Origin: Paraburkholderia dilworthii
GTDB taxonomy: Bacteria > Pseudomonadota > Gammaproteobacteria > Burkholderiales > Burkholderiaceae
DNA: 64,000 nt
Assembly: GCF_000472525.1 (NCBI RefSeq)
Contig: NZ_AWZT01000025.1
Location: forward strand, 33,753 to 97,752
Direction of reading: 5' to 3'
Shown: positions 8,379 to 16,993 of the stretch, piece by piece
Numbering within the stretch: position 1 is the first letter of the stretch
Layout of the letters: each line of letters opens with the position of its first letter
The notes under the pieces: generated by a model
Seen by the model: the letters and a program-made list of their open reading frames with translations, nothing else
Databases searched by the model: none
What the model was told of the DNA's origin: nothing
Position numbers and translations under genes: made by a program

Positions 8379-9285
8379 CACGCTTCCTGCAACGGAGAAC
8401 GGCAAGACCGAATCCGCAGGCGCGAGGCGTGCGCCGTGGCAAGCATTCCTGCCGCTGTGGCTGATGTGCCTGCCCGCGTTTCTGCTGTTCGTCGCGCTCG
8501 TGCTCGTGCCGCTTCTGATGACGCTCGTGTTGAGCTTCTATCGTTTCGATCCGGCAAGCGGCCCGCTCGCCGCATTCCAGCTCGGCAACTACGCGGAAGT
8601 GCTCGGCTCATCGTACTTCCACACGATCTTTCTGCGCACCTTCGGCATTGCGTTTCTCGTTACGCTGCTATGCGTCGTGATCGGCACGCCCGAGGCTTAT
8701 GTGCTGTCGCGCATGCGCGACCCGTATCGTTCGATGTTTCTGCTGGTGATTCTCGCGCCGCTGCTCGTCTCGGTCGTGGTGCGTGCGTTCGGCTGGAGCA
8801 TGCTGCTCAACAGCAACGGTCTTGTGAATCAGGCGTTGGGGCTCGTCGGGCTCGGACCGTACAAGCTCGAATACACGACATTCGCCATTGTCATCGCGCT
8901 TGTGCACGTGATGCTGCCGTTCATGGTGATTCCCGTCTGGACCGCGTTGCAGAAGCTCGATCCGCAAACCGAGAACGCCGCGCTTTCGCTGATGGCCTCG
9001 CCCGCCACGACGCTGCGCCGCATCGTGTTGCCTCAACTCACGCCCGGCATTCTGTCGGGCAGCCTGATGGTGTTCGGCTTGTCCGCGAGCGCGTTCGCGA
9101 TTCCGGGCCTGCTCGGCGGACGCCGCCTGAAGGTCGCCGCGACCGCCGTCTACGACGAATTCCTCGGTTCGCTGAACTGGCCGCTCGGCGCGACCATCGC
9201 ATTGCTGTTGCTGGTGGCGAACCTGATCGTGATGCTCACTTACTACCGGGTTCTGGAGCGCAGGTACACCAGAAGCCTGGGTTGA
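8371..9285 (+). CDS. ABC transporter permease, PotB-like
   Basis: A 304-residue inner-membrane permease with about six transmembrane helices. The first (PLWLMCLPAFLLFVALVLVP) follows a short cytoplasmic tail. The cytoplasmic coupling loop is visible as ENAALSLMASPATTLRRIVLPQLTPGI (EAA motif, about residues 202–230), which docks on the ATPase. The ATG at 8371 overlaps the ATPase stop by 8 bp. It should pair with the permease at 9313. Confidence 0.93.
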   Translation: MDSTLPATENGKTESAGARRAPWQAFLPLWLMCLPAFLLFVALVLVPLLMTLVLSFYRFDPASGPLAAFQLGNYAEVLGSSYFHTIFLRTFGIAFLVTLLCVVIGTPEAYVLSRMRDPYRSMFLLVILAPLLVSVVVRAFGWSMLLNSNGLVNQALGLVGLGPYKLEYTTFAIVIALVHVMLPFMVIPVWTALQKLDPQTENAALSLMASPATTLRRIVLPQLTPGILSGSLMVFGLSASAFAIPGLLGGRRLKVAATAVYDEFLGSLNWPLGATIALLLLVANLIVMLTYYRVLERRYTRSLG

Positions 9286-9312
9286 TACAGCAGTTCATCG
9301 CGCGAAAACATC

Positions 9313-10107
9313 ATGAGAAAGAACGGTCCTATTGCGCTGATTTTCCACACGCTCGTCATTGCGTTCGTGCTCGCGCCGCTCGTGATCGTCGTGCTCGTCG
9401 CCTTTACGCCGGACGAAACGCTCACGCTGCCCACGCACGGTGTATCGCTGCGCTGGTTTCGCGCGATCCTCAATTACCCCGACTTCATCTCGGCGTTCTT
9501 CAACAGCCTGAAGCTCGCCTTTGCATCGGCGACGCTCTCGCTAATCGTCGCACTGCCCGCCGCGCTCGCAATCGGCCGCGCACGTTTTCCGGGCCGTGCA
9601 TTTCTCAATGGCCTGCTGTTGTCGCCGCTCGTGATTCCCGGTCTCGTGCTCGGCATCGCGCTGCTGCGGTTTTTCGCGCTGATCGGCGCGACGGGCTCAT
9701 TCGCGTGGCTGATCCTGGCGCACATTATCATCATTACACCGTTCGTGATGCGGCTGGTGCTGGCTTCGGTAAGCGGACTCGACCGCAGCATCGAACATGC
9801 GGCGCATTCGCTCGGCGCCGATCCGTGGACCACGTTTCGCCGCATCACGCTGCCCATGATTCTGCCCGGCATAACCGGCGGCTGGCTGCTCGCCTTCATC
9901 AACAGCTTCGACGAACTCACGATGTCGATCTTCGTGACGTCGCCGCAAACGGTGACGCTACCCGTGCGCATGTACATGTACGCGACGGAATCGATCGACC
10001 CGATGATGGCGTCCGTCTCCGCGCTCGTGATCTTCATTACAGCGGGCGCAATGCTGCTGCTCGATCGCGTCTATGGACTCAACCGCATTCTGATCGGCCA
10101 GCACTGA
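9313..10107 (+). CDS. ABC transporter permease, PotC-like
   Basis: A 264-residue second permease with six predicted helices. The N-terminus MRKNGPIALIFHTLVIAF enters the first helix directly. The EAA coupling loop is EHAAHSLGADPWTTFRRITLPMILPGI (about residues 160–187), and NSFDELTMSIFV is typical of PotC/PotI proteins. The gap to the preceding permease is 27 bp. Its stop overlaps the next start by one base (TGATG), linking transporter and dehydrogenase translation. Confidence 0.93.
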   Translation: MRKNGPIALIFHTLVIAFVLAPLVIVVLVAFTPDETLTLPTHGVSLRWFRAILNYPDFISAFFNSLKLAFASATLSLIVALPAALAIGRARFPGRAFLNGLLLSPLVIPGLVLGIALLRFFALIGATGSFAWLILAHIIIITPFVMRLVLASVSGLDRSIEHAAHSLGADPWTTFRRITLPMILPGITGGWLLAFINSFDELTMSIFVTSPQTVTLPVRMYMYATESIDPMMASVSALVIFITAGAMLLLDRVYGLNRILIGQH

Positions 10108-10499
10108 TGGCTTCTTCTGTTCACGCTCCTATGCCGTTCAACTTGTCGTCTTCCGAATCCGCTGCGCTCGTGCACGAGCCTCAATTTGTCCGCATCGCCG
10201 AAACGCTGCGCGAGCCGCTGCGCTTTTATCTCGACGGCCGCGAGGTCTCCGCGTTACAAGGCGATACGCTGCTGACGGCCGTGCTGATGCAACAACGCCG
10301 CATACGCGAAAGCGAATTCAGCGGCGCGCCGCGCGCCGGTTTCTGCCTGATCGGTGCCTGCCAGGACTGCTGGATGCGCACAGAAGACGGCAAGCGTCTG
10401 CGCGCTTGCTCGACGCTCGTCACCGAGGGGTTGCGTGTGCTCACGCGCACCGGTTCGGCGACCGGACAAGCGGAAGCCCGAAGCGGAGACACGCAATGA
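10107..10499 (+). CDS. Small (2Fe-2S) subunit of a three-part amine/opine dehydrogenase
   Basis: A 130-residue protein in the same group as HcnA and the small gamma subunits of opine oxidases and D-hydroxyproline dehydrogenases. The N-terminal half (LRFYLDGREVSALQGDTLLTAVL) matches their ferredoxin-like strand region. The cluster cysteines are in CLIGACQDCW and RACS (about residues 75–100). It would carry electrons between the flavin subunits. The ATG at 10107 overlaps the PotC-like stop by one base, and its own TGA overlaps the next start (ATGA at 10496). An in-frame start further upstream is possible but would run through the permease gene. Confidence 0.87.
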   Translation: MASSVHAPMPFNLSSSESAALVHEPQFVRIAETLREPLRFYLDGREVSALQGDTLLTAVLMQQRRIRESEFSGAPRAGFCLIGACQDCWMRTEDGKRLRACSTLVTEGLRVLTRTGSATGQAEARSGDTQ

Positions 10500-11929
10500 G
10501 CGACGATCGACGCATCGCGATTGTCGGCGCAGGCCCCGCCGGCGTGCGCGCTGCCGAAACGCTGGTTGCGGCGGGCGTGCGTCCCATCGTCATCGATGAA
10601 AACGCGCGCTGGGGCGGGCAGATTTATCGCCAGCCGCCGGCGCAGGGCGGCTTTCAGCGCTCTAAAAAAGCGCTCTACGGTTTCGAAGCGCGCAAGGCCG
10701 ACGCGTTGCATACGACAATGTCCGCGCTACTGCCTCACATCGACTATCGCCCGGACACCCTGGCATGGGCTTGCGAAGCAGGTCGCCTTGACACGCTCGA
10801 GGCCGGACGCGAAATCAGCGTTCCCTTCTCGCAACTGATCATTGCGAGCGGCGCGACGGACCGCGTTCTGCCGGTGCCCGGCTGGACTTTGCCCGGCGTC
10901 TACACGCTCGGCGCGGCACAGGTCGCGTTAAAGGCGCAAGGCTGTGCAATCGGCCGGCGCGTGGTGCTCGCGGGCACCGGGCCTTTGCTCTATCTCGTCG
11001 CATATCAATACGTAAAAGCCGGCGCGCAGGTAACGGCTGTGCTCGACACGAGCCCGCTCTCGCAACAGATTGCCGCTGCACCCAAACTTGCGCGCCTTCC
11101 GTCGACCTTCGCCAAGGGCTTGTATTACGTTGCCTGGCTGAAGGCGCATCGCATACGCATCGAACGAGGCGTGAAGCTGGTTGGCATTCGTGGCGCGCAG
11201 AACGTCGAGGCAATCGAATGGCAAGCTTTCGACAATAGTTCGGTTACCGAATCAATTGCTTGCGACGCAGCCGGCATCAGCTTCGGGCTGAAGCCCGAAA
11301 CGCAGCTCGCCGATCTCGCCGGTTGCCGGTTCCGTTTCGACGCGCTCAACCGTTGCTGGCTACCCGAACTCGACCCCGCTGGACGCAGCTCCGTGCGCGG
11401 CGTCTATCTGGCGGGCGACGGTGCCGGCATTGCGGGCGCCGACGCCGCCGAACTCGCGGGACGCCGCGCCGCGCTAGCCTTGCTCGACGATATAGGCATC
11501 CGGCATCCACGCGGACCCGGCATGAGCGACGCGGCATCGCTCGAACGGAGCCAGCAACGTATCGCTGTTTTTCGCGCGGGCATCGAGATCGCCTTCGCGC
11601 CGCCTCCCAAATGCGCTGAGCAATGGCCCGACGACATGACCGTCTGCCGCTGTGAGGAAGTCGACGCCGGCACGTTGCGGCGTTGCATTCGCGGCGGCGA
11701 GGCAAACGAGATCAACCGTCTGAAGGCGCTCACTCGCGTCGGCATGGGCCGTTGCCAGGGACGCATGTGCGGTGAAGCCGCGCTTCTATTGCTCGCGGAA
11801 GAAACCGGCCGCCCGCTCGAAGCAGTTGGCCGCCTGCGCAGCCAGCCGCCGGTCAAACCGATTCCTTTGTCGCCCGCCATGTATGCCGACGGCGTCCCCG
11901 AGATTCCCATGGAGGCCCGCGATGAGTGA
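10496..11929 (+). CDS. FAD/NAD(P)-dependent oxidoreductase subunit (HcnB / opine oxidase alpha-like)
   Basis: A 477-residue flavoprotein. The N-terminus IAIVGAGPAGVRAAETL is an FAD-binding Rossmann motif, followed by ENARWGGQIYRQPP. A second nucleotide-binding region is VVLAGTGPLLYLVAY (about residues 155–170), and GVYLAGDGAGIAGADAAE is the C-terminal FAD motif. After about residue 380 comes a BFD-like [2Fe-2S] domain with CRCEEV and GRCQGRMCG. This layout fits the large subunit of HcnABC-type and D-hydroxyproline/opine dehydrogenases. Starts and stops overlap both neighbours. Confidence 0.91.
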   Translation: MSDDRRIAIVGAGPAGVRAAETLVAAGVRPIVIDENARWGGQIYRQPPAQGGFQRSKKALYGFEARKADALHTTMSALLPHIDYRPDTLAWACEAGRLDTLEAGREISVPFSQLIIASGATDRVLPVPGWTLPGVYTLGAAQVALKAQGCAIGRRVVLAGTGPLLYLVAYQYVKAGAQVTAVLDTSPLSQQIAAAPKLARLPSTFAKGLYYVAWLKAHRIRIERGVKLVGIRGAQNVEAIEWQAFDNSSVTESIACDAAGISFGLKPETQLADLAGCRFRFDALNRCWLPELDPAGRSSVRGVYLAGDGAGIAGADAAELAGRRAALALLDDIGIRHPRGPGMSDAASLERSQQRIAVFRAGIEIAFAPPPKCAEQWPDDMTVCRCEEVDAGTLRRCIRGGEANEINRLKALTRVGMGRCQGRMCGEAALLLLAEETGRPLEAVGRLRSQPPVKPIPLSPAMYADGVPEIPMEARDE

Positions 11930-13049
11930 CAGGCTGCACTACGACGTGGCGATCGGGGGCGGCGGATTGGTCGGTTCGTCGGCGGCACTCGCGCTTGCGA
12001 AGCGCGGCTTACGCGTGGGTCTCTTCGAGCGGCGCTTTTGCGGCGCGCAGGCGAGCGGCGTGAACTACGGCGGCGTCCGTTGCCAGGGCCGTCCGGCCGA
12101 ACAGATGCCGCTCGCGATGCGCGCGCGGCATATCTGGGACCGCTTGCCGGAGTTGATCGGCATCGACGGCGAATTTACCGTGTCCGGACATTTGCGCCTT
12201 GCTCGCAGCGAGAGCGATCTTGCCGCGCTTCAGCAATGGGCCGACATGGCGCGCGATCACGGACTGCACGCGCAACTGCTTGGCGGCACGCAGTTTCGCG
12301 AGCGCTATCCGTGGCTCGGCGCGGCGGCTATCGGCGGCTCGTTGTGCGCGACCGACGGTCACGCGAACCCGCGCCTCGTCTCGCCGGCCTTCGCGCGCGC
12401 CGCGCGTGCCGCGGGCGCGGACGTACGCGAGCAAACCGCATTGAGCGGCATCCATCACGACGGCAAGCGCTTCCACATGCGCGCCGGCGATACGCAAATC
12501 AGCGCCGACTGGCTCATCAACTCCGCAGGCGCATGGGCGAACACCGTCGCGGGCTACTTCGGCGAAAGAGCGCCGATGAAGCCGATCTATCCGAACATGT
12601 GGGTCACGGAGCCGCTGCCGTTGTTCATCACGCATAACCTCGGCGTGTATGGCGGCGGCATCTACGCGCGGCAGGTGGCGCGCGGCAACTGCGTGATCGG
12701 CGGCGGACGCGGACATGGCGACGGCGAATACGGTCAACCGTCAACGGAAACTACACGAGCCGTGATACGCGATGCCTGCGCGCTACTGCCCGCGTTGCGC
12801 GAAGCGCTTTTGATTCGCACATGGAGCGGCGTCGAAGGCGAGACACCCGACAGCAATCCGATCATCGGGCCAAGCCGCGCCGTGCCGCGCCTGTTGCATG
12901 CGTTCGGATTTTCGGGCGGGGGCTTTCTGCTCGCGCCCGGTGTCGGCGAGGTGCTCGCCGATCTCGTCATCGACGGCGCCACGGCCACGCCTCTCGACGC
13001 TTTTTCGATTGGCCGTTTCGCGCAGCTTGCTGCTTCATCCGTCGCTTAG
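11922..13049 (+). CDS. DadA/SoxB-type FAD-dependent amine dehydrogenase subunit
   Basis: A 375-residue DAO-family flavoenzyme, the likely catalytic subunit. The FAD motif is VAIGGGGLVGSSAALALAKRG at residues 9–29. Further family marks are the NYGGVRCQGRP loop, LINSAGAWANTVAG near residue 200 and the C-terminal GFSGGGFLLAPGVGEVLADL. The ATG at 11922 overlaps the preceding stop by 8 bp. With the two subunits before it, it should oxidise a secondary amine (opine, N-methyl or cyclic amino acid) and pass electrons through the [2Fe-2S] proteins. The exact substrate cannot be told from sequence. Confidence 0.91.
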   Translation: MSDRLHYDVAIGGGGLVGSSAALALAKRGLRVGLFERRFCGAQASGVNYGGVRCQGRPAEQMPLAMRARHIWDRLPELIGIDGEFTVSGHLRLARSESDLAALQQWADMARDHGLHAQLLGGTQFRERYPWLGAAAIGGSLCATDGHANPRLVSPAFARAARAAGADVREQTALSGIHHDGKRFHMRAGDTQISADWLINSAGAWANTVAGYFGERAPMKPIYPNMWVTEPLPLFITHNLGVYGGGIYARQVARGNCVIGGGRGHGDGEYGQPSTETTRAVIRDACALLPALREALLIRTWSGVEGETPDSNPIIGPSRAVPRLLHAFGFSGGGFLLAPGVGEVLADLVIDGATATPLDAFSIGRFAQLAASSVA

Positions 13050-13081
13050 ATCTTACGTTTATGACACTCAGGAGCTCTTCA

Positions 13082-14128
13082 ATGAAAATGTTCAGGACGA
13101 TTGCGGCATTGGCCGCATTGTGTGCATTCGGCGCAGCGGCGCCCGCATGGTCGCAGACGAAGACGATTTACATCGGCATGAACGGCGGCCCGATGGAAAA
13201 GGCGTATACGAGCCAGGTGCTGCCCGACTTCGAGAAAGCGAACAATGTGAAAGTGGTCGTGGTGCCGGGCACGTCGTCGGATATTCTCGCCAAGCTGCTT
13301 GCGAACAAGGCGAGTCCGCAGATTCACGTCGTGTTTCTCGACGACGGCGTGATGGCGCGCGCGGTCAGCATGGGGGTGTGCAAGAAACTCGACGACTCGC
13401 CGGTGCTGAAGGAACTCTACCCGTTCGCGCGCATGAAGGACGACATGGGCGCGGGCGTGCAGCTCGGCATGACCGGCATTGCGTACAACAAGAAACTGTT
13501 CGCTGAGAAGGGCTGGGCGCCGCCTACGTCATGGATGGATTTCGCCGATCCGAAATACAAGGGCAAGGTAGTATTCCAGTCGGCGTCGAGCAGCACGTTT
13601 GGCCTGCACGGCTTTCTCGCGATCAACCGTTTGATGGGCGGCAGCGAGCAGAACGTGGAACCCGGCTTCACGAAATGGGCGAGCACCGTGGGGCCGAACG
13701 TGGTCGAGTATGTGCCGAACTCCGCGAAGATTTCGGAAATGGTGCAGACCGGCGAAGCGGGCCTCTTTCCGTTGACGCCGACGGCCGTCGGCGATCTGGC
13801 TGACAAGGGCATTCCTGTAGGGTACGTGAATCCGAAAGAAGGCCCGGTGCTGCTGCTCGTCGATCTTTGCGTGGTTAACAACAGCCCGGACCCGCAGTTG
13901 GCGCAGAAGCTCGCGCAGTTCCTGCTGTCCGCACCGGCGCAGACGAAAGCCGCGGAAGCGGGCAAGCAGATTCCGACAAACCGTCTCGCGAAAATGACGC
14001 CGCCGATGCAGCAAAGCCTCGGCAATGTAGAAGACCTCGTGCACAAAGTCACGGTGGTGGATTGGGACACGATCAACGCGCATCGCGCGCAATGGGACAC
14101 GCGCTGGAACCGGCAAATCGAGCGTTAA
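13082..14128 (+). CDS. Periplasmic solute-binding protein of the ABC transporter (PotD/PotF-like)
   Basis: A 348-residue secreted binding protein. Residues 1–24 are a Sec signal peptide (MKMFRTIAALAALCAFGAA, cleavage likely after AWS). The mature domain belongs to extracellular solute-binding family 1 (YIGMNGGPMEKAYTSQVLPDFE, GMTGIAYNKKLFAEKGW, PTSWMDFADPKYKGKV). The start at 13082 has AGGAG about ten bases upstream. It is the last operon gene, 32 bp after the dehydrogenase subunit, and is followed by a strong terminator. Its affinity defines the pathway substrate, and none of the classical polyamine-binding residues can be confirmed by eye. Confidence 0.93.
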   Translation: MKMFRTIAALAALCAFGAAAPAWSQTKTIYIGMNGGPMEKAYTSQVLPDFEKANNVKVVVVPGTSSDILAKLLANKASPQIHVVFLDDGVMARAVSMGVCKKLDDSPVLKELYPFARMKDDMGAGVQLGMTGIAYNKKLFAEKGWAPPTSWMDFADPKYKGKVVFQSASSSTFGLHGFLAINRLMGGSEQNVEPGFTKWASTVGPNVVEYVPNSAKISEMVQTGEAGLFPLTPTAVGDLADKGIPVGYVNPKEGPVLLLVDLCVVNNSPDPQLAQKLAQFLLSAPAQTKAAEAGKQIPTNRLAKMTPPMQQSLGNVEDLVHKVTVVDWDTINAHRAQWDTRWNRQIER

Positions 14129-14150
14129 GTCTCAGCGTCGTCTGAATGAA

Positions 14151-14185
14151 ACGCGCGCCTCGTTGTCATGAGGCGCGCGTTTTTA
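14151..14185 (+). terminator. Rho-independent terminator of the transport/oxidation operon
   Basis: A perfect 11-bp stem, ACGCGCGCCTC (14151–14161) with GAGGCGCGCGT (14170–14180), loop of eight, followed by TTTTT. It begins 23 bases after the stop of the binding-protein gene. Confidence 0.92.
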
Positions 14186-14204
14186 ACGTCATGTCAGTGA
14201 CGGC

Positions 14205-14504
14205 TCAGAAGATCACCGAAACCGCCACCGCCAGCCAGATCGCCATGACGCCTGCAAGAAACAGATGCCGCGCAATGCGTATCCTGACGTCGCTAGTCTC
14301 GGGCTCGACGGGGCTCGTCGCCATCCACGGTACGAGCCCCAGGCAGCCAAAGCCGGTCAGTGCAAGTACGAACACGATGACATCGACAACGCGCCAGCCG
14401 GTCGGCTCATGCATTCCCCAGTAACCGAGAAACGCAATACCGATCGAAAAGATCGTGGCCGATGCCGCGCTAAGCGCGGGCACTGATCCGATTGGAGCCG
14501 GCAT
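14205..14504 (-). CDS. Small hypothetical membrane protein
   Basis: A 99-residue protein with three likely transmembrane segments: about residues 12–30 (ATIFSIGIAFLGYWGM), 38–60 (VVDVIVFVLALTGFGCLGLV) and 80–99 (LFLAGVMAIWLAVAVSVIF). The ATG at 14504 has GGAGG five bases upstream; a GTG two codons earlier would overlap that site. It converges with the ABC operon terminator and shares direction with panE upstream. I recognise no family and infer no function. Confidence 0.7.
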   Translation of the reverse strand: MPAPIGSVPALSAASATIFSIGIAFLGYWGMHEPTGWRVVDVIVFVLALTGFGCLGLVPWMATSPVEPETSDVRIRIARHLFLAGVMAIWLAVAVSVIF

Positions 14505-14560
14505 GTTCACCTCCGGTCATTGAGCGGTTACGGCAAACCTTCACTCTCACGACTCTCGGC

Positions 14561-15496
14561 TCACGAGGTGCGCGTTTGCCTCGCTTCATACGTCTTCAGA
14601 TGGCTATACGCGATGCGCAGCAACGACAGGGCCTGTTCGCCCTTTTGCGCTTCGCCGCCGCGCGAAATCAGATCGCCGAGGATGTGATCCGCCTCGGTAT
14701 GCGAGTGATTTTCCACGTCGCGCAACATCGACGCCGTGAGCGGCGACGGCGTGAAAAGCGTTTGCGTGGCGCGCGCATCGAAGTCCGGCGCCATCGTAAA
14801 GCCATTATGCAGCGCAACGGCGCGCGCCTCGCTGAGCAGGTTTTCGATTACACGCTTGCCGTCGGGCGCGGAAAGAATGTCGCCGATCGAACCGCGCATC
14901 AAACACGTGCTCGCCGCGAGCGAGGCCAGGAACACCCACTTTTCCCACATGCGCAGCAAGATGTTCTCGCTGACCGTGACGTCGAAGTTCGCGCCGGCCA
15001 TTGCGTCGGCAATTGCTTGCACGCGCTCCGATACGCCGCCCGCCAGTTCACCGAAAGTCACTGCATGCATCTCGTTCAGATGCACGATCTGCTGATCCGC
15101 GTTGAGCGTCGCCGCGATCACGCATTGACCGCCGAGCACGCGCGATTTGCCGAACTTCTCGGTGAGCACGTCGATATGACGCATGCCGTTGAGCATCGGC
15201 AGTATCAGCGTCGATTCGCCGACGAGCGGTGCGAATGAATCGATTGCGTCATCGAGGCTATAGGCCTTGCAGCTCAGCAGCACGACGTCGAACGGTTCGG
15301 CGCTCACGCCCGCCAGAATCGTTTTGACATCGCGTTGCGTGAGATCGCCGCGCGGGCTTCTGATCACGAGTCCGTCGCGTTGGAGCCTTTCCGCCCGGCC
15401 GGCGCGCACGAGGAACGTGACGTCCTGTCCTGCCGCTGCGAGCCGTCCGCCGAAGTAACCGCCCACAGCCCCCGCCCCTACCACTAGAATTCGCAT
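14561..15496 (-). CDS. panE: 2-dehydropantoate 2-reductase (ketopantoate reductase family)
   Basis: A 311-residue NADPH-dependent reductase of the PanE/ApbA family. The N-terminal Rossmann motif is MRILVVGAGAVGGYFGGRLA at residues 1–20. Other family marks are VVLLSCKAYSLDDAI (the catalytic-domain lysine strand), LPMLNGMRHID and KWVFLASLAASTCLM. PanE makes pantoate for coenzyme A, but several homologues with this architecture act on other 2-keto acids, and Burkholderia genomes carry several copies, so the pantothenate role is likely rather than certain. The start at 15496 has GAGAGG about nine bases upstream. No pan gene is adjacent. Confidence 0.87.
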   Translation of the reverse strand: MRILVVGAGAVGGYFGGRLAAAGQDVTFLVRAGRAERLQRDGLVIRSPRGDLTQRDVKTILAGVSAEPFDVVLLSCKAYSLDDAIDSFAPLVGESTLILPMLNGMRHIDVLTEKFGKSRVLGGQCVIAATLNADQQIVHLNEMHAVTFGELAGGVSERVQAIADAMAGANFDVTVSENILLRMWEKWVFLASLAASTCLMRGSIGDILSAPDGKRVIENLLSEARAVALHNGFTMAPDFDARATQTLFTPSPLTASMLRDVENHSHTEADHILGDLISRGGEAQKGEQALSLLRIAYSHLKTYEARQTRTS

Positions 15497-15625
15497 CTTT
15501 GGCCTCTCGAGTGAATGTCGTCGCTCGAAGCAATGTAGCAAAGATTGACGCAACGCACCGGACAAGCGCACATGCCAGGTGTTGCGTTATTGCGCGCTTT
15601 TCCTCGGCGCAACGGCGCAAGCCGT

Positions 15626-16591
15626 TCAACGCTTCGCGCAAACCGTGCTCTCGTACAGCGCCAGCATGCCAGCAACGTCCACGCCGACGCAGACCAGGCA
15701 CTCGGGCCGCGTGTCCCAATCCGGCGCGGGCACGGGCATGATGGAAGGCTTCTGAATGGTTTGGCCGACCGCGATGCCGTCCGTCAGCACGCGCACTGGA
15801 CCGCTGCGCGTGGTGTAGAGATGGGGCGCCAGCACATAAGCGACCGCTGACGAATCGTGCACAAAGATTCCCTTGAGTTGCGCGCTTTGCTGATGAAACG
15901 CTTCGTAATGCCGCGAGACGTCCCACACGAATTCGCCTGCAGCGCCGCCGCGATCGCGGATCGACGCCAGATAGCTCTGACTCATGATGGTGCGCTGCGT
16001 GACGTCGAGCCCAACAATCGCCACGGGCCACGGCGCGCCGAAGACGATGTCGGCGGCATCGGGGTCGCCGAGCATGTTGGCCTCGGCCGCGGGCGTTACG
16101 TTGCCCAGCACGCCGTGCGTGCCGAATGCGCCGCCCATGACCACCACCTGCTTCACGAGCGGCGCGATCTGCGGATCGTCGGCAAGCGCGAGCGCGAGAT
16201 TCGTCAGCGGGCCGACCGCGACGAGCGTGACTTCGCCAGGATGCGCGCGCACCGTGTCGATGATGAATCGGTGCGCGGGCCGTGCATCGAGCGGTGCATG
16301 TTCGGTGACGCCCAGCACGATGTTGCCGAGTCCGTTGTCACCGTGAATCGCAGCGAGCGGCTGCGGCGCAGCGCGCTCGAGCGGCGCCGCAGCGCCTCGC
16401 GCAACCGGCACGCCTGGCGCGAAGCGGCCCGCGAGAAAGCGCGCGTTGTGCGTGGTGGTCTCGATTGTCGCGTTGCCAAATACACTCGTGAGTCCAAGCA
16501 GTTCGATATCCGGATGCAGCGCCTGGAATACGAGCGCCATCGCATCGTCCACGCCGGGATCGGTGTCGTAGATCAGCTTGTGCTTGCTCAT
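15626..16591 (-). CDS. Inosine/uridine-preferring nucleoside hydrolase
   Basis: A 321-residue nucleoside N-ribohydrolase. The calcium-binding DTDPGVDDA signature is at residues 9–17, and AAEANMLGDPDAADIVF and VGLDVTQRT are further family blocks. It splits ribonucleosides into base and ribose in the cytoplasm. Its ATG overlaps the stop of the cytidine deaminase gene by four bases (ATGA), so the two are translationally coupled in a salvage unit. The transporter that should supply this unit, just upstream, is broken. Purine or pyrimidine preference cannot be read from the sequence. Confidence 0.92.
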   Translation of the reverse strand: MSKHKLIYDTDPGVDDAMALVFQALHPDIELLGLTSVFGNATIETTTHNARFLAGRFAPGVPVARGAAAPLERAAPQPLAAIHGDNGLGNIVLGVTEHAPLDARPAHRFIIDTVRAHPGEVTLVAVGPLTNLALALADDPQIAPLVKQVVVMGGAFGTHGVLGNVTPAAEANMLGDPDAADIVFGAPWPVAIVGLDVTQRTIMSQSYLASIRDRGGAAGEFVWDVSRHYEAFHQQSAQLKGIFVHDSSAVAYVLAPHLYTTRSGPVRVLTDGIAVGQTIQKPSIMPVPAPDWDTRPECLVCVGVDVAGMLALYESTVCAKR

Positions 16592-16977
16592 AGATAGAAC
16601 GCGTCCGGCAGTTGTTCGCGTGCGGTCGTGTCGCGCGTTGCACCGTGCAGATTGCCGAGGCGAATCGGCAGTTCCGGGCCGCCCAGTTCGATGATCACCT
16701 GGCGGCACGCGCCGCACGGTGCAATTGGACCCTCGGTATCGCCGATCACAGCCAATGCGGCAAACTGATCTCGCTGATAACCCGCCGCGATCGCGCTGAA
16801 AAATGCGGTACGTTCCGCGCAATTGCATAAACCGTACGACGCATTCTCAACATTGCAGCCGTCGAATATGCGGCCGTCTCTCGTCAGCAAGGCAGCACCG
16901 ACCTTGAATTTCGAATACGGCGCATAGGCGCTTTCCCGCGCGACACTCGCGCGCTCCAACAGCTGTTCCATGTTCAT
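16588..16977 (-). CDS. cdd: Cytidine deaminase
   Basis: A 129-residue zinc enzyme that turns cytidine and deoxycytidine into uridine and deoxyuridine. The zinc and catalytic residues are plain: CAER (C53, E55) and PCGACRQ (C88, C91), in the compact homotetramer-type layout. The ATG at 16977 is chosen because AGGA lies nine to twelve bases upstream; the nearby ATG at 16986 is too close to that site. It overlaps the nucleoside hydrolase start by ATGA and lies 16 bases after the remnant of a nucleoside transporter. Confidence 0.92.
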   Translation of the reverse strand: MNMEQLLERASVARESAYAPYSKFKVGAALLTRDGRIFDGCNVENASYGLCNCAERTAFFSAIAAGYQRDQFAALAVIGDTEGPIAPCGACRQVIIELGGPELPIRLGNLHGATRDTTAREQLPDAFYL

Positions 16978-16993
16978 GCAGGACATCCTGGAT

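Noticed and set aside
8436..10499. 687-codon frame running through the permease genes
   Set aside because: Only its last 130 codons (from 10107) resemble a protein family; the front part is an out-of-frame shadow of the two permeases.
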